Below, piece after piece: positions 35,316 to 43,692 of a DNA stretch of 59,385 bases (the stretch's first letter is position 1; every line of letters begins with the position of its first letter). A model generated the notes under the pieces. It was given only the letters and a program-made list of their open reading frames with translations. It had not been told where the DNA came from and did no database searches. The DNA lies in NCBI RefSeq assembly GCF_014649035.1, contig NZ_BMSG01000039.1:1-59385 (forward strand), in the 5' to 3' direction. The translations under genes were made by a program, and so were the position numbers. The DNA is from Streptomyces sindenensis. GTDB taxonomy: Bacteria > Actinomycetota > Actinomycetes > Streptomycetales > Streptomycetaceae.

Positions 35316-35375
35316 GCACGGTCGAGTCCGCTGTACGGCCGAGCCCCGCACGGTCGAGTCCGCTGTACGACCGAG
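35316..35375. repeat. 28-bp direct repeat, 32-bp period
   Basis: A 22-base block beginning GCACGGTCGAGTCC recurs exactly at 35316-35337 and 35348-35369; the match continues to 28 bases with one mismatch. The second copy contains CGGTCG/CGACCG arms. It lies between the FUSC stop and the histidine-rich gene, at three helical turns of spacing. Confidence 0.75.
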
Positions 35376-35482
35376 ATGGCCCTTTTGCTCTCATATGTCC
35401 CACATGGCAGCCTTGCCCGTAAGGGGAGGAGCAAGGTGAGAGTCCGCTGCCGCCGTCCTCGACCGGGCGGTGGCCCGAGCAT

Positions 35483-35800
35483 GTGGAGATGGACAGCGTG
35501 GCAACATCCCTGCAGCACAAGCCGCATACCGGACACGATCACGCGCACGGCGAAGGCTGTGGACACGTGGCGGTCCCCCACGACGATCACGTCGACTACG
35601 TGCACGACGGTCATCTGCACCGTGCGCACGAAGGCCACGCGGACGAGTGCGAGGCCGCCGGTCACCACGAGCACGCCGGCCACGACCACGTGCACGGTGA
35701 GAGCTGCGGGCACGTGGCGGTCCCGCACGGCGACCACCTGGACTATGTGCACGACGGCCACCGCCATGCGGCTCACGCCGGCCACTGGGACGATCACTGA
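35483..35800 (+). CDS. histidine-rich metal-binding-type protein
   Basis: A 105-residue protein with about 28 histidines and many Asp/Glu, built of two tandem copies (about residues 18-45 and 65-92) of a module HGExCGHVAVPHxDHxDYVHDGHxH, joined by a Cys/His-containing linker (HADECEAAGHHEH). No signal peptide or membrane helix is visible, so it is probably cytoplasmic. Each module has one Cys and several HxH pairs, suited to Zn, Ni or Co binding or buffering. A GTG start is used here; an ATG two codons later is possible. Direct repeats upstream may be operators. Function inferred from composition. Confidence 0.78.
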   Translation: MEMDSVATSLQHKPHTGHDHAHGEGCGHVAVPHDDHVDYVHDGHLHRAHEGHADECEAAGHHEHAGHDHVHGESCGHVAVPHGDHLDYVHDGHRHAAHAGHWDDH

Positions 35801-35954
35801 CCCTTCCCCGGGCCGGCTGAAGGGTGCCGGTGGCTCACTCTCCGAGTGACCGCCCGCCCCTGGCCGACGATGCCCTGGATTGGTCTGGACCGCAGCGGCC
35901 TGCCTGCTACCGTCGCCCGTGAAGATCGCGGCGACGGTGAAGAGGGGTAGCGCA

Positions 35955-37016
35955 ATGATCGGCAACAGCGCCGGGCGGGCATTCTTGGGGTCGTTCACCT
36001 CGGCGGGCGGGCTCGGCATCACCGCCGCCTCCGTGGACCGGGAGACCGGAGCCCTGACCGTCCTCGGGTCCACGGACGCCGTGCCCGACCCCTCCTTCCT
36101 CGCGGTCGGCCCCGGCGAGAGCGGCACGCTCCTGTACGCCGTCGGGGAAAGCGCCCCGGGCGTCGCCGCCGCCTTCGCCGTCGACGGGGACGTACCGACG
36201 CTCCTGGGCCCCGCCCAGGCTGTCGACGGCGATGCGCCCACCCACCTCGCGCTCGCCGCGAACCACCTGGTCACCGCCAACTACACCTCCGGCAGCGTCA
36301 CCGCCCTGCCGGTCCTCGCCGACGGCACCCTCGGGGCGGCGGTCTCGGTGCTCCAACACGAGGGCAGCGGCCCCGACGCCGACCGTCAGGAGGCCCCGCA
36401 CGCCCACCAGGTCCTCGCCGACCCCTCCGGGAACTGGCTGGTCAGCGTGGATCTGGGCACCGACTCCGTACGCGTCTGCGCCCTGGACCCCGCCACCGGG
36501 GCCCTGCGTCCGCACGGCGAGACGGCGCTGCGTCCGGGCACCGGACCGCGCCATCTGGCCTTCCACCCCTCGGGCGCCCTCGCCTACGTCCTGGGCGAGC
36601 TGGAACCGACTCTCACCGTGTGCCGCTGGGACGCGGCTACGGGCCGCCTCGACGTCCTCGGGGAGACCCCGGTGCTGCCCGAGCACGAGACGGCCGACGA
36701 GGCGGTGCGCACCTATCCGTCCGAGGTGGTCGTGGCCCGCGACGGTCGCTTCCTGTGGACCGCCAACCGCGGGCACGACAGCATCTCGGTGCTCACCCTC
36801 GACGAGAGCGGCGAGAAGGCGGCCCTGGTGGCAACCGTCGGCTGTGGCGGCCGCTGGCCGCGCGACCTCACCCTCGACCCGAGCGGCCAGTGGCTGTACG
36901 CGGCCAATGAGCACTCGGGGAACGTCAGCTGGTTCGCCGTGGACGCCGAGACCGGCATCCCGCGACACGCGGGCTCGGTCGAGGCCCCCGCCGTCTCCTG
37001 CGTCGTCCTGGTCTGA
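35955..37016 (+). CDS. lactonase family (YkgB/6-phosphogluconolactonase-like) beta-propeller
   Basis: A 353-residue cytoplasmic seven-bladed propeller. Family features include GTGPRHLAFHPSGALAYVLGEL (about 198-219) and the closing WPRDLTLDPSGQWLYAANEHSGNV (about 304-327), where conserved Arg/His line the active-site centre. Such proteins hydrolyse 6-phosphogluconolactone or related lactones. The ATG follows an AGAGGGG site. It is a single gene closed by a strong bidirectional terminator. True substrate not certain. Confidence 0.86.
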   Translation: MIGNSAGRAFLGSFTSAGGLGITAASVDRETGALTVLGSTDAVPDPSFLAVGPGESGTLLYAVGESAPGVAAAFAVDGDVPTLLGPAQAVDGDAPTHLALAANHLVTANYTSGSVTALPVLADGTLGAAVSVLQHEGSGPDADRQEAPHAHQVLADPSGNWLVSVDLGTDSVRVCALDPATGALRPHGETALRPGTGPRHLAFHPSGALAYVLGELEPTLTVCRWDAATGRLDVLGETPVLPEHETADEAVRTYPSEVVVARDGRFLWTANRGHDSISVLTLDESGEKAALVATVGCGGRWPRDLTLDPSGQWLYAANEHSGNVSWFAVDAETGIPRHAGSVEAPAVSCVVLV

Positions 37017-37065
37017 CCTCGGCCCCTGCGGCCGGTCGGCCGGGCCCGGCCACGGCAGCCCGGGA

Positions 37066-37122
37066 ACAGCGCGGCGGGCCCGGACCGGGGATTTTTCCTC
37101 CGGTCCGGGCCCGCCGCGCTGT
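37066..37122. terminator. bidirectional hairpin terminator
   Basis: A perfect 21-bp stem (37066-37086 with 37102-37122) with a 15-base loop containing ATTTTT, located between the convergent lactonase and CbiX-like genes. Confidence 0.9.
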
Positions 37123-37162
37123 CCGGCTTCCCGAGCCGCCGCCCGAGGGCGACGGCCTCCGG

Positions 37163-38095
37163 TCAGTGCGCCTGAGCTCCCTGGGTGCCCTGCGGCGTCG
37201 CCGGCGTGATGCCCAGCGTCGTGGCGTACAGGGACAGCACGAGCTTGCCGATCGCCGGGTAGGCGCCCAGCGGCTCGGCCGTCGCGCAGCCCGCCTCCTT
37301 CGCCGCGGTGTCCAGCAGGCCGGGGTCGACCTCCGGGCCCACCAGGTAGGGCGCCAGCGCCAGCTGCGCGGAACCCGAGCCCTGCAACTGCTCCGCGATC
37401 GCGGCGACCGAGCCCTCCACGTCCAGCGCGGCGGCCATCACCGGCACGGCGAGCCGGGCGGCCAGCAGCATGCCGGTGATCCCCGCGGCCTGCACGGCCT
37501 CTTCCCCGCCCACGGTGGCCAGCACGATGCCGTCGGCGGCCGTGGCGACGGTGAACAGCCGGGCGCGGTCGGCACGCGCGAGACCGGCCTCCGACAGCCG
37601 TACGTGCAGGGCCTCGGCGAGCAGCGGGTGCGGGCCGAGCACATCGGTCAGCTCGGCCTGCGTACCGCTGTCCATCACGGCCTGCCGTATCCGCCGGATC
37701 AGCGCGCTGTCCGGACCCGCGAGCAGCGGGACCACGACGGCGGACGGACCGGTGGGCTCGGCGACCTCACGGCCGGCCGCGACAGCCTGCTCGAAGCGCG
37801 CGACGCGCTCGGCGGCGTTGTGGGTGAGAACGGTGGCAAGGGTCGGGTACTCGGCATCGTCGCCGTCGAGGTAGCCGATCCGGGCGTTGAGGCCGGGCAG
37901 CTCGGAACGGGCGATGCTGATCACTTCATCGGCCAGGCTGCGCGTGGCCGATGAAGGGGTACCGGGAACGGCGAGAACGAGCGCGGCAGCGCCCTCGGGT
38001 GCGACCACGGGCTCCGGGCGGCGGTGCCGTCCGGACTGGCGAGGTCGCGGCATTCGTACAGGCAGGCCGGAAGCGGGCCCAGTGGGGGTGCTCAT
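37163..38095 (-). CDS. CbiX/sirohydrochlorin chelatase-like protein
   Basis: A 310-residue protein with two CbiX-like half domains: a first strand/loop at about 37-50 (AALVLAVPGTPSSATRSL) and LGPHPLLAEAL in the middle, then a repeat half. Chelatases of this family use an N-terminal His in an (A/S)HGS loop; here that position reads VPGTPSS, without His, so metal chelation is doubtful. The 35-residue N-terminal extension is basic and disordered. It is separated from the upstream ung-kinase operon by a hairpin only 24 bases before its ATG. Role uncertain; it could be a divergent sirohydrochlorin- or metal-binding protein. Confidence 0.72.
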   Translation of the reverse strand: MSTPTGPASGLPVRMPRPRQSGRHRRPEPVVAPEGAAALVLAVPGTPSSATRSLADEVISIARSELPGLNARIGYLDGDDAEYPTLATVLTHNAAERVARFEQAVAAGREVAEPTGPSAVVVPLLAGPDSALIRRIRQAVMDSGTQAELTDVLGPHPLLAEALHVRLSEAGLARADRARLFTVATAADGIVLATVGGEEAVQAAGITGMLLAARLAVPVMAAALDVEGSVAAIAEQLQGSGSAQLALAPYLVGPEVDPGLLDTAAKEAGCATAEPLGAYPAIGKLVLSLYATTLGITPATPQGTQGAQAH

Positions 38096-38118
38096 GGCGC
38101 CGCATGCTACTGGTTTTG

Positions 38119-38146
38119 CCTGCCCCTCTGTTCGGGGAGGGGCAGG
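38119..38146 (-). terminator. hairpin between kinase operon and CbiX-like gene
   Basis: A 10-bp perfect stem CCTGCCCCTC/GAGGGGCAGG with an 8-base loop, followed on the minus strand by CAAAACC. It lies about 107 bases after the BadF-type kinase stop and 24 bases before the CbiX-like ATG, so it may terminate the first unit or attenuate the second. Confidence 0.65.
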
Positions 38147-38252
38147 TCGAGCGTTAACTATCCGCTTATGTCCGATGAGTGATGTACCACCGGAGTGTCC
38201 CTGTCTGTCGGCTCGCTGTTTCCCCCGGTTCGCCCGTTCGTCCTTCCCTCCG

Positions 38253-39431
38253 TCACCCTGACCGGGGGGAGGCGCGCACCACTGGATCCGCGTGCTGTCC
38301 GGTCTCCTGCTCCAGGGGTACGAACAGCATCGTCGGGTGACGCGGCAGACGCAGGTCCCCGGCCGCCAGGGCGCGCGCGATCCGGAGTGCGCCCGTCAGT
38401 GGATCGCCCGTCGCGACGGTCACCCGGGCCCCCGGGAGCAGCTGTGCCAGTTCCTCGCGCAGAGGTGCGATCAGCGGTTCGCCCATCCGGAACAGGCCGC
38501 CGGTCAGGGCCACTTCGCCGGTCCCGCCGCCCTCGCCCGGCTCACCGTCCGATCCGGCGGGCGCCGGGCACACGGCCGCCGCCGCCTCCGCGACATGGCC
38601 CGCGGCCTGCCGCAGAATGCCGGCGGCGATGGGGTCCGCTCCGGCGCACGCCGCCACCTCAGGGGCGAACGAGGCCAGCACGGCCGGCCGGTCGGAGCGT
38701 GGGTAGAGCAACCCCGGCAGCTCCTCCGCCGGCCCGAACACGGCCCGCAGCCGGTCCAGCAGCGCGGCGGAACCGCCACGCCGCCCGTCATGGGCCCGCA
38801 TCGCCGCGTCCAGCCCGGCCCGGCCGATCCACGCGCCGCCGCCGCTGTCACCCAGAAGATGACCCCACCCGTCGGCCCTGTGCCACTCCTTCAGGTCCGT
38901 ACCGAGGGCGATCATGCCCGTGCCGCCGGCGACGACCGCGCCCGGGCGCTGCCCCACCGCGCCCGCGTAGGCCGTCACCGCGTCGGCGGCCAGCGCCACC
39001 CGGCGTGCCCCCAGGGCTTGCGCGAGTGCGCCGGGAAGCTCCGCCCGCAACCGCTCGCCCAGCGTGGCCATCCCGGCGGCCCCGATCGCCACCGCCGCGA
39101 CCTCACCCGCCGGAACGCCGTCCGCCGGAACGCCGTGAGCTCGCGGGGCGTCGCTCCGGCCTTCCGCCGACGCGGCGGCCGAAGCCCGGTCCAGCAGCTC
39201 CCGGGCGGCGGGCAGCAGCTGATCCAGCAGATGCCCGGCGTCGATACCGCCCGGACCCGTCCGTACCGGCTCGGCGCAGACCGTCGTCGCGAGGGGCCCC
39301 GGCTCCTTCACCCGGCCGAGCGCCACCCGCAGCCCGGAGCCCCCGGAGTCGACGCCGAGGACATACGCACCGGGACCGGCCGGATCGCCGACCGGCCCGG
39401 TGCGGGCCCCGGCCGGCCCGGGATGGGTCAC
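38253..39431 (-). CDS. BadF/BadG/BcrA-type ATPase, N-acetylglucosamine kinase-like
   Basis: A 392-residue ASKHA-fold kinase: phosphate-1 loop VDSGGSGLRVALG (27-39), the second phosphate loop AGGTGMIALG (about 168-177), LLGDSGGGAWIGRAGLDA (about 192-209), and an adenosine region EVALTGGLFRMG. These features match eukaryote-like GlcNAc kinases. It probably phosphorylates an amino sugar from cell-wall turnover or chitin. Its ATG overlaps the stop of uracil-DNA glycosylase (ATGA), so the two form an operon, although their functions are unrelated. Confidence 0.85.
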   Translation of the reverse strand: MTHPGPAGARTGPVGDPAGPGAYVLGVDSGGSGLRVALGRVKEPGPLATTVCAEPVRTGPGGIDAGHLLDQLLPAARELLDRASAAASAEGRSDAPRAHGVPADGVPAGEVAAVAIGAAGMATLGERLRAELPGALAQALGARRVALAADAVTAYAGAVGQRPGAVVAGGTGMIALGTDLKEWHRADGWGHLLGDSGGGAWIGRAGLDAAMRAHDGRRGGSAALLDRLRAVFGPAEELPGLLYPRSDRPAVLASFAPEVAACAGADPIAAGILRQAAGHVAEAAAAVCPAPAGSDGEPGEGGGTGEVALTGGLFRMGEPLIAPLREELAQLLPGARVTVATGDPLTGALRIARALAAGDLRLPRHPTMLFVPLEQETGQHADPVVRASPRSG

Positions 39432-40105
39432 GGAAGCCGCCAGTCCACCGGCTGCGCTCCCTGGCGCTCCAGCAGTTCGTTGACCCGGCTGAACGGCCGC
39501 GAACCGAAGAAGCCCCGGTCCGCGGACATGGGGGAGGGGTGCGCGGACTCGATCGCCGGGTAGTCACCCAGCAGCGGGCGCAGATTGCGGGCGTCCCGCC
39601 CCCACAGGACCGACACCAGCGGAGTGCCCCGGGCCACCAGCGCCTTGATCGCCTGCTCGGTCACCTCTTCCCAGCCCTTGCCCCGGTGGGCGGCGGGCCG
39701 CCGCGGCGCGGTGGTCAGTGCCCTGTTGAGCAGCAGCACCCCCTGCCTGGTCCACGGAGTGAGATCGCCGTTGGACGGCCTGGGCAGCCCCAGATCCCCG
39801 TGCAGCTCCCGGAAGATGTTCTCCAGGCTGCCCGGCAGCGGCCGGACGTCGGGGGCCACCGCGAAGCTCAGCCCGATCGCGTGTCCCGGGGTGGGATACG
39901 GATCCTGGCCGACGACCAGCACTCTCACCTCCTCGAACGGCTGCTGGAACGCTCGCAGTACGTGCGCCCCGGAGGGCAGGTACGTGCGTCCCGCCGCGAT
40001 CTCCGCGCGGAGGAAGTCGCCCATAGCGGCGATGCGTTCGGCGACGGGTTCGAGGGCGTCGGCCCACCCCGGCTCGATGATCTCTTTCAACGGTCGTGCT
40101 GCCAC
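39428..40105 (-). CDS. ung: uracil-DNA glycosylase, family 1
   Basis: A 225-residue enzyme that excises uracil from DNA in base excision repair. The water-activating loop GQDPYP spans 66-71 (Asp68), the uracil-binding Asn is in LLLNRALT, and the minor-groove/Leu loop HPSPMSADRGF starts at His189, all intact. A GTG start gives the usual N-terminus MAARPLKEIIEPGW; another GTG three codons upstream is less likely. It is transcribed before the sugar-kinase gene with a 4-base overlap. Confidence 0.95.
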   Translation of the reverse strand: MAARPLKEIIEPGWADALEPVAERIAAMGDFLRAEIAAGRTYLPSGAHVLRAFQQPFEEVRVLVVGQDPYPTPGHAIGLSFAVAPDVRPLPGSLENIFRELHGDLGLPRPSNGDLTPWTRQGVLLLNRALTTAPRRPAAHRGKGWEEVTEQAIKALVARGTPLVSVLWGRDARNLRPLLGDYPAIESAHPSPMSADRGFFGSRPFSRVNELLERQGAQPVDWRLP

Positions 40106-40172
40106 GGCCCGCACTCTACTGCTGATACGACCACTCCGATCAACTGCCGTCGGTGCTCCCGCCGGCGACCCG

Positions 40173-41258
40173 TCAGCCGAGCGCCACCGCCCGTACGCAC
40201 AGGACGTCCGGCAGATGGGAGGCGAGCTGCTGCCAGCTGTCCCCGTCGTCCGCGCTGGCGTACAACTCGCCGTTGCGGTTGCCGAAGTAGACCCCGGCGG
40301 GGTCGGCGTCGTCGGTGCAGAGTGCGTCCCGCAGCACGGTGCCGTAGTGCGCCCCGTCCGGCAGGCCCTCGGAGAGCGGCTCCCAGGTGAGCCCCGCGTC
40401 GGTCGTACGGAACACCCGGCAGCGGTGCTCCGCCGGAACCCGGTCGGCGTCGGCGTTGATCGGGAAGACGTATGCCGTATCGCCTCGGTGCGGGTGTGCG
40501 ACGGCGGCGAACCCGAAGTCGGAGGGCAGCCCCGCGCCGATGTCGCTCCAGTGGTCACCGGCGTCGTCGCTGCGGAACACGCCCCAGTGGTTCTGGAGAT
40601 AGAGCCGGTCCGGGTCGGCCGCGTCCCGGGTGACCTTGTGGACGCACTGCCCGAACTCCGGGTCCGGGTCCGGGAGGAAGACCGCGGAGACGCCCCTGTT
40701 CGACGGCTCCCAGCTCGCCCCGCCGTCCTTCGTCCGGAACACCCCCGCCGTCGACACGGCGACCGTCACGGCCCTGGCGTCCCGGGAGTCGGTCAGGATG
40801 GTGTGCAGCCCCTCACCGCCGCCGCCCGGCTCCCACCGGGAGCGGGTCGGGTGCTCCCAGAGCGGACGGACCAGCTCGAACGACTCGCCCCGGTCCTCGG
40901 AGCGGAACAGCGCGGCCGGTTCGGTGCCCGCGTAGACCACGTCCGGTGCCTCGGGGCCCGCCGGATGCAACTGCCAGACCCGCTCCAGCGAAGCCCCGGT
41001 GGACTTGGGGAACTTCACCGCGGGCTGCCGTGGCTCCACCCAGGTCTCGCCCAGATCGTCCGAGTGGAAGACGGACGGCCCCCAGTGCGCGCTGTCCCCG
41101 CCGACCAGGATTCTCGGGGTGTCCCCCCTGGTGTCCACGGCCACCGAGTAGATCGCCTGCGCGTTGAAGTGCGGGCCCGTGATCTCCCAGGTCCCGCCGC
41201 GTCTGCGGCCGATGAAGAGACCTTTGCGGGTGCCTGTGGTGAGCAATACATCGGTCAT
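40173..41258 (-). CDS. BNR/VPS10-type beta-propeller protein (sialidase-like repeats)
   Basis: A 361-residue protein without a signal peptide, made of repeated Asp-box blades (SxDxGxTW-type): SDDLGETW, SEDRGESF, TKDGGASW, SDDAGDHW, TTDAGLTW and SADDGDSW. Such propellers are often annotated exo-alpha-sialidase or glycosyl hydrolase, but sialidase catalytic residues are not evident, so it is better called a WD40/BNR-repeat protein of unknown role. The start ATG begins MTDVLLTTGTRKGLFIGRR, a conserved N-terminus of the bacterial family. It stands alone on its strand. Confidence 0.82.
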   Translation of the reverse strand: MTDVLLTTGTRKGLFIGRRRGGTWEITGPHFNAQAIYSVAVDTRGDTPRILVGGDSAHWGPSVFHSDDLGETWVEPRQPAVKFPKSTGASLERVWQLHPAGPEAPDVVYAGTEPAALFRSEDRGESFELVRPLWEHPTRSRWEPGGGGEGLHTILTDSRDARAVTVAVSTAGVFRTKDGGASWEPSNRGVSAVFLPDPDPEFGQCVHKVTRDAADPDRLYLQNHWGVFRSDDAGDHWSDIGAGLPSDFGFAAVAHPHRGDTAYVFPINADADRVPAEHRCRVFRTTDAGLTWEPLSEGLPDGAHYGTVLRDALCTDDADPAGVYFGNRNGELYASADDGDSWQQLASHLPDVLCVRAVALG

Positions 41259-41402
41259 GGTCCTGGACCTCCCGAAACGACGCTGTGCCGGAACAGTGCC
41301 AGTCTGCACCCGGCCACTGACAGCGGCTCGCGCACACGCCCGCCGCCCGCCCAGCCGCCCCAAGGGGTGCGGTTCCTGGGACGGCCCGCGTGTCCGGCTC
41401 CC

Positions 41403-41456
41403 TTGACCGGTGTCCGGTGGCGGTTCTAGCGTCCGAGCTTCGTAGAAAGCGCTTGC
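41403..41456 (+). promoter_or_regulatory. promoter with LacI-type operator before cupin gene
   Basis: TTGACC (41403-41408) and TAGCGT (41427-41432) are 18 bases apart, predicting a start near 41439. Directly at the start lies GAAAGCGCTTGC (41445-41456), with a perfect AAGCGCTT core, the kind of CG-centred dyad bound by LacI-family sugar repressors. Confidence 0.6.
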
Positions 41457-41498
41457 GGTGCAGTCGGGGGACCGTGCCGCCCAGACCCAGGAGCTCCC

Positions 41499-42215
41499 GT
41501 GGTGACCTTCGAAGGACTGCCCGGCGCCGTCGCCGTCTCGCATCTGACCGTCTATGACTGGCCTGCGGCCGACGGGCTGCGCGGGGGCACCCCGCATCTC
41601 CACCTGACCTGCTCGGAGGGGTACGTCGTGGTGGGTGGCAGCGGCTCCGTGCAGACCCTCACGGCCGCCGGGTACCGGGAGACCCCGCTGACCCCCGGGG
41701 CGCTGGTCTGGTTCACTCCCGGCACCATCCACCGCCTGGTCAACGAGGACGGGCTGGGTCTCATCGTGCTGATGCAGAACAGCGGGCTGCCCGAGGCGGG
41801 CGACGCCGTGCTCACGCTGCCGCCCGGCAGGCTGAAGGACCCGGACGACTACCGCACGGCGGTGGCGCTCCCGGTGGACGCCGGGGAGGCCGTGCAGGAG
41901 AAGGCGGCGCGGGCCCGGCGCGACCTCGCCGTCGAAGGGTTCCTGGCCCTGCGCGAGGCCGTGGAGGACGGCGACCGGGAGCCGCTGGCCGCGTTCCACC
42001 GGGCCGCCGCCGCGCTCGTCCGTCCCCGTACGGGGGAGTGGCGCACCCGCTGGGAGAACGGGGCCGCCACGGCCGCCGCCGCGACCGCCCACCAGCTCGA
42101 CGCCCTGGGCCGGGGCGAGGCCGGCCACCTCGCCGACGCCCGCGTCCACGCCGAACGCCCCTCGGCGTACGGCAGGTTCGGCATGTGCGGCCGCCTGGAC
42201 GTCTACCGCACCTGA
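41499..42215 (+). CDS. cupin domain-containing protein
   Basis: A 238-residue protein. The N-terminal half (about 15-105) is a cupin barrel with possible metal ligands His33 and His35 and Glu40 (PHLHLTCSEG) and His78 (PGTIHRLV). The C-terminal part is helical and of unknown function, ending FGMCGRLDVYRT. In Streptomyces such cupins sit among sugar-catabolism genes. An AGGAG site precedes the GTG-GTG start. The LacI-type operator upstream suggests carbohydrate-responsive control. Enzymatic role unknown. Confidence 0.78.
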   Translation: MVTFEGLPGAVAVSHLTVYDWPAADGLRGGTPHLHLTCSEGYVVVGGSGSVQTLTAAGYRETPLTPGALVWFTPGTIHRLVNEDGLGLIVLMQNSGLPEAGDAVLTLPPGRLKDPDDYRTAVALPVDAGEAVQEKAARARRDLAVEGFLALREAVEDGDREPLAAFHRAAAALVRPRTGEWRTRWENGAATAAAATAHQLDALGRGEAGHLADARVHAERPSAYGRFGMCGRLDVYRT

Positions 42216-42388
42216 CCTCACCGCGCCGAGCGGCCCCGCCGGACGGTGACCGCCGGACGCCGATCCGGCCGAGCCGCCCTGTCGGCCGCCGGGCCCGCTC
42301 GTACGGCCGGCCGCCGGGTGCTGACATCCTGGTGGCGGCCGGACAGGGACCGGAGACGGCCAGGGCCAGGAACACCGAGGAGACGACG

Positions 42389-42811
42389 ATGAGCAGCGGG
42401 AACGGGATCACGGACGCCGACGGCCACCCTGTGCGGATCGCGGTCACCCCGGCCACTCCGGGGGAAGACCCCGCCTCCGCACCCCGTATCGGCATCCGGC
42501 TCACACCCTCGGCGGGTGAGCTCGTCTGGTCCTGCACCCCCGAGGCGGCCCGCGAGCTGGCCGCCGAACTCCTCAGGGCGGCCGAGGAGACCGAGAACGC
42601 GCCGGCGGGGCGCCCCGTCACGGTCGAGGCGGGCCGACTGCGCCGCGGCGACGTGCGCGCCGGCGACCGTGCCATGACCGTGGAGAGCGCCCGTACCGAC
42701 GGCGCCACGGTCCATGTCACCTGGAAGTCCGGGGCGGGGCGCAGCTGGACCCAGGCCTACGCCGCCGATGCCGCCATCACCCTCAAGCGGCGCCTCCCCG
42801 AAGGCCGTTGA
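42389..42811 (+). CDS. hypothetical protein
   Basis: A 140-residue soluble protein I do not recognise. It contains beta-strand-like segments (VRIAVTPATPG; PRIGIRLTPSAGELVWSC), a helix (PEAARELAAELLRAAEET), then two more strands. There is no signal peptide or membrane helix. An ACCGAGGAGAC site lies just upstream of the ATG. It is followed 79 bases later by the methyltransferase gene and may be co-transcribed with it. Confidence 0.65.
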   Translation: MSSGNGITDADGHPVRIAVTPATPGEDPASAPRIGIRLTPSAGELVWSCTPEAARELAAELLRAAEETENAPAGRPVTVEAGRLRRGDVRAGDRAMTVESARTDGATVHVTWKSGAGRSWTQAYAADAAITLKRRLPEGR

Positions 42812-42890
42812 CGCCGGAGGCCCTCATGTCCCGGGCGGGACGACAGCACGTGGCCGCAGCGGGCCCGCCACGTCGGTAGGGTGGCCCGTG

Positions 42891-43679
42891 ATGTTTACCG
42901 AAAAGGGCCCCACCGTGCGCGAACTGGCCGTCCAGGCGCTCTCCTCGATCGAGCACGGTTACGACCTGCTCGCCCCGAAGTTCGACCACACGCCCTACCG
43001 CACCCCGGACCGCGTGCTCGACGCCGTCGCCGTCGAGGTGCGTCGGCTCGGCCCCTTCGACACCGGCCTCGACGTCTGCTGCGGCACCGGCGCGGGGGTG
43101 GGCGTACTCCGGCAGCTGTGCCGTGAGCGGGTTGTCGGGGTCGACTTCAGCGCGGGCATGCTCGCGGAGGCCCGGGCCGCATTCCCACCCGGGGGAGAGG
43201 GGCCGGCAGGGGAGGCCGCGGCCGCAGCGGGACCAGCCGCAGCGGGGCCAGCCGCAGGGAGGCCGGCAGTCGACTGGGTACGGGCCGACGTCCGCTCCCT
43301 GCCCTTCGCCCCCGTCTTCGATCTCGCTGTGAGCTTCGGTGCGTTCGGCCATTTCCTGCCCGCCGAACGCTTCGGCCTCTTCGCCGAGGTGTACGGATCG
43401 CTGCGGCCGGGCGGTCGGTTCGTCTTCCCGATCGGCGCCCCGCCCCCGGTGGGATCCCGCGCCTACTGGACGTTGCTCGGCTTCGACGCGGCGATGCGCG
43501 TGCGCAACGCCCTGTGGCGCCCGCGGTTCGTCATGTACTACCGCACGTTCCGGCTCGGCGACGTGCTGGAGGACCTGACGCAGGCCGGATTCGCCGTGCG
43601 GCTGATGCCGCTCACCGAACTGGGCCGCCGCCCCGACGGCAGCCCCCGCGCCCGCCTGGTGGTGGCGACCCGGGAGTGA
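42891..43679 (+). CDS. class I SAM-dependent methyltransferase
   Basis: A 262-residue methyltransferase with motif I TGLDVCCGTGAGV (about 58-70), an acidic strand end (VVGVDFS) and post-I FDLAVSFGAFGHF. Between motif I and motif II is a low-complexity insert of about 25 Ala/Gly/Pro residues (around 105-130) encoded by short DNA repeats. The start ATG gives MFTEKGPTVREL. It converges on the ferredoxin reductase gene 13 bases away. Substrate unknown. Confidence 0.84.
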   Translation: MFTEKGPTVRELAVQALSSIEHGYDLLAPKFDHTPYRTPDRVLDAVAVEVRRLGPFDTGLDVCCGTGAGVGVLRQLCRERVVGVDFSAGMLAEARAAFPPGGEGPAGEAAAAAGPAAAGPAAGRPAVDWVRADVRSLPFAPVFDLAVSFGAFGHFLPAERFGLFAEVYGSLRPGGRFVFPIGAPPPVGSRAYWTLLGFDAAMRVRNALWRPRFVMYYRTFRLGDVLEDLTQAGFAVRLMPLTELGRRPDGSPRARLVVATRE

Positions 43680-43692
43680 CCGCGCGGGCCGC

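Noticed and set aside
40173..41258. Annotating the BNR-repeat protein as a sialidase
   Set aside because: Asp-box repeats are present but the sialidase catalytic Arg triad and Tyr/Glu pair are not evident, and there is no signal peptide.
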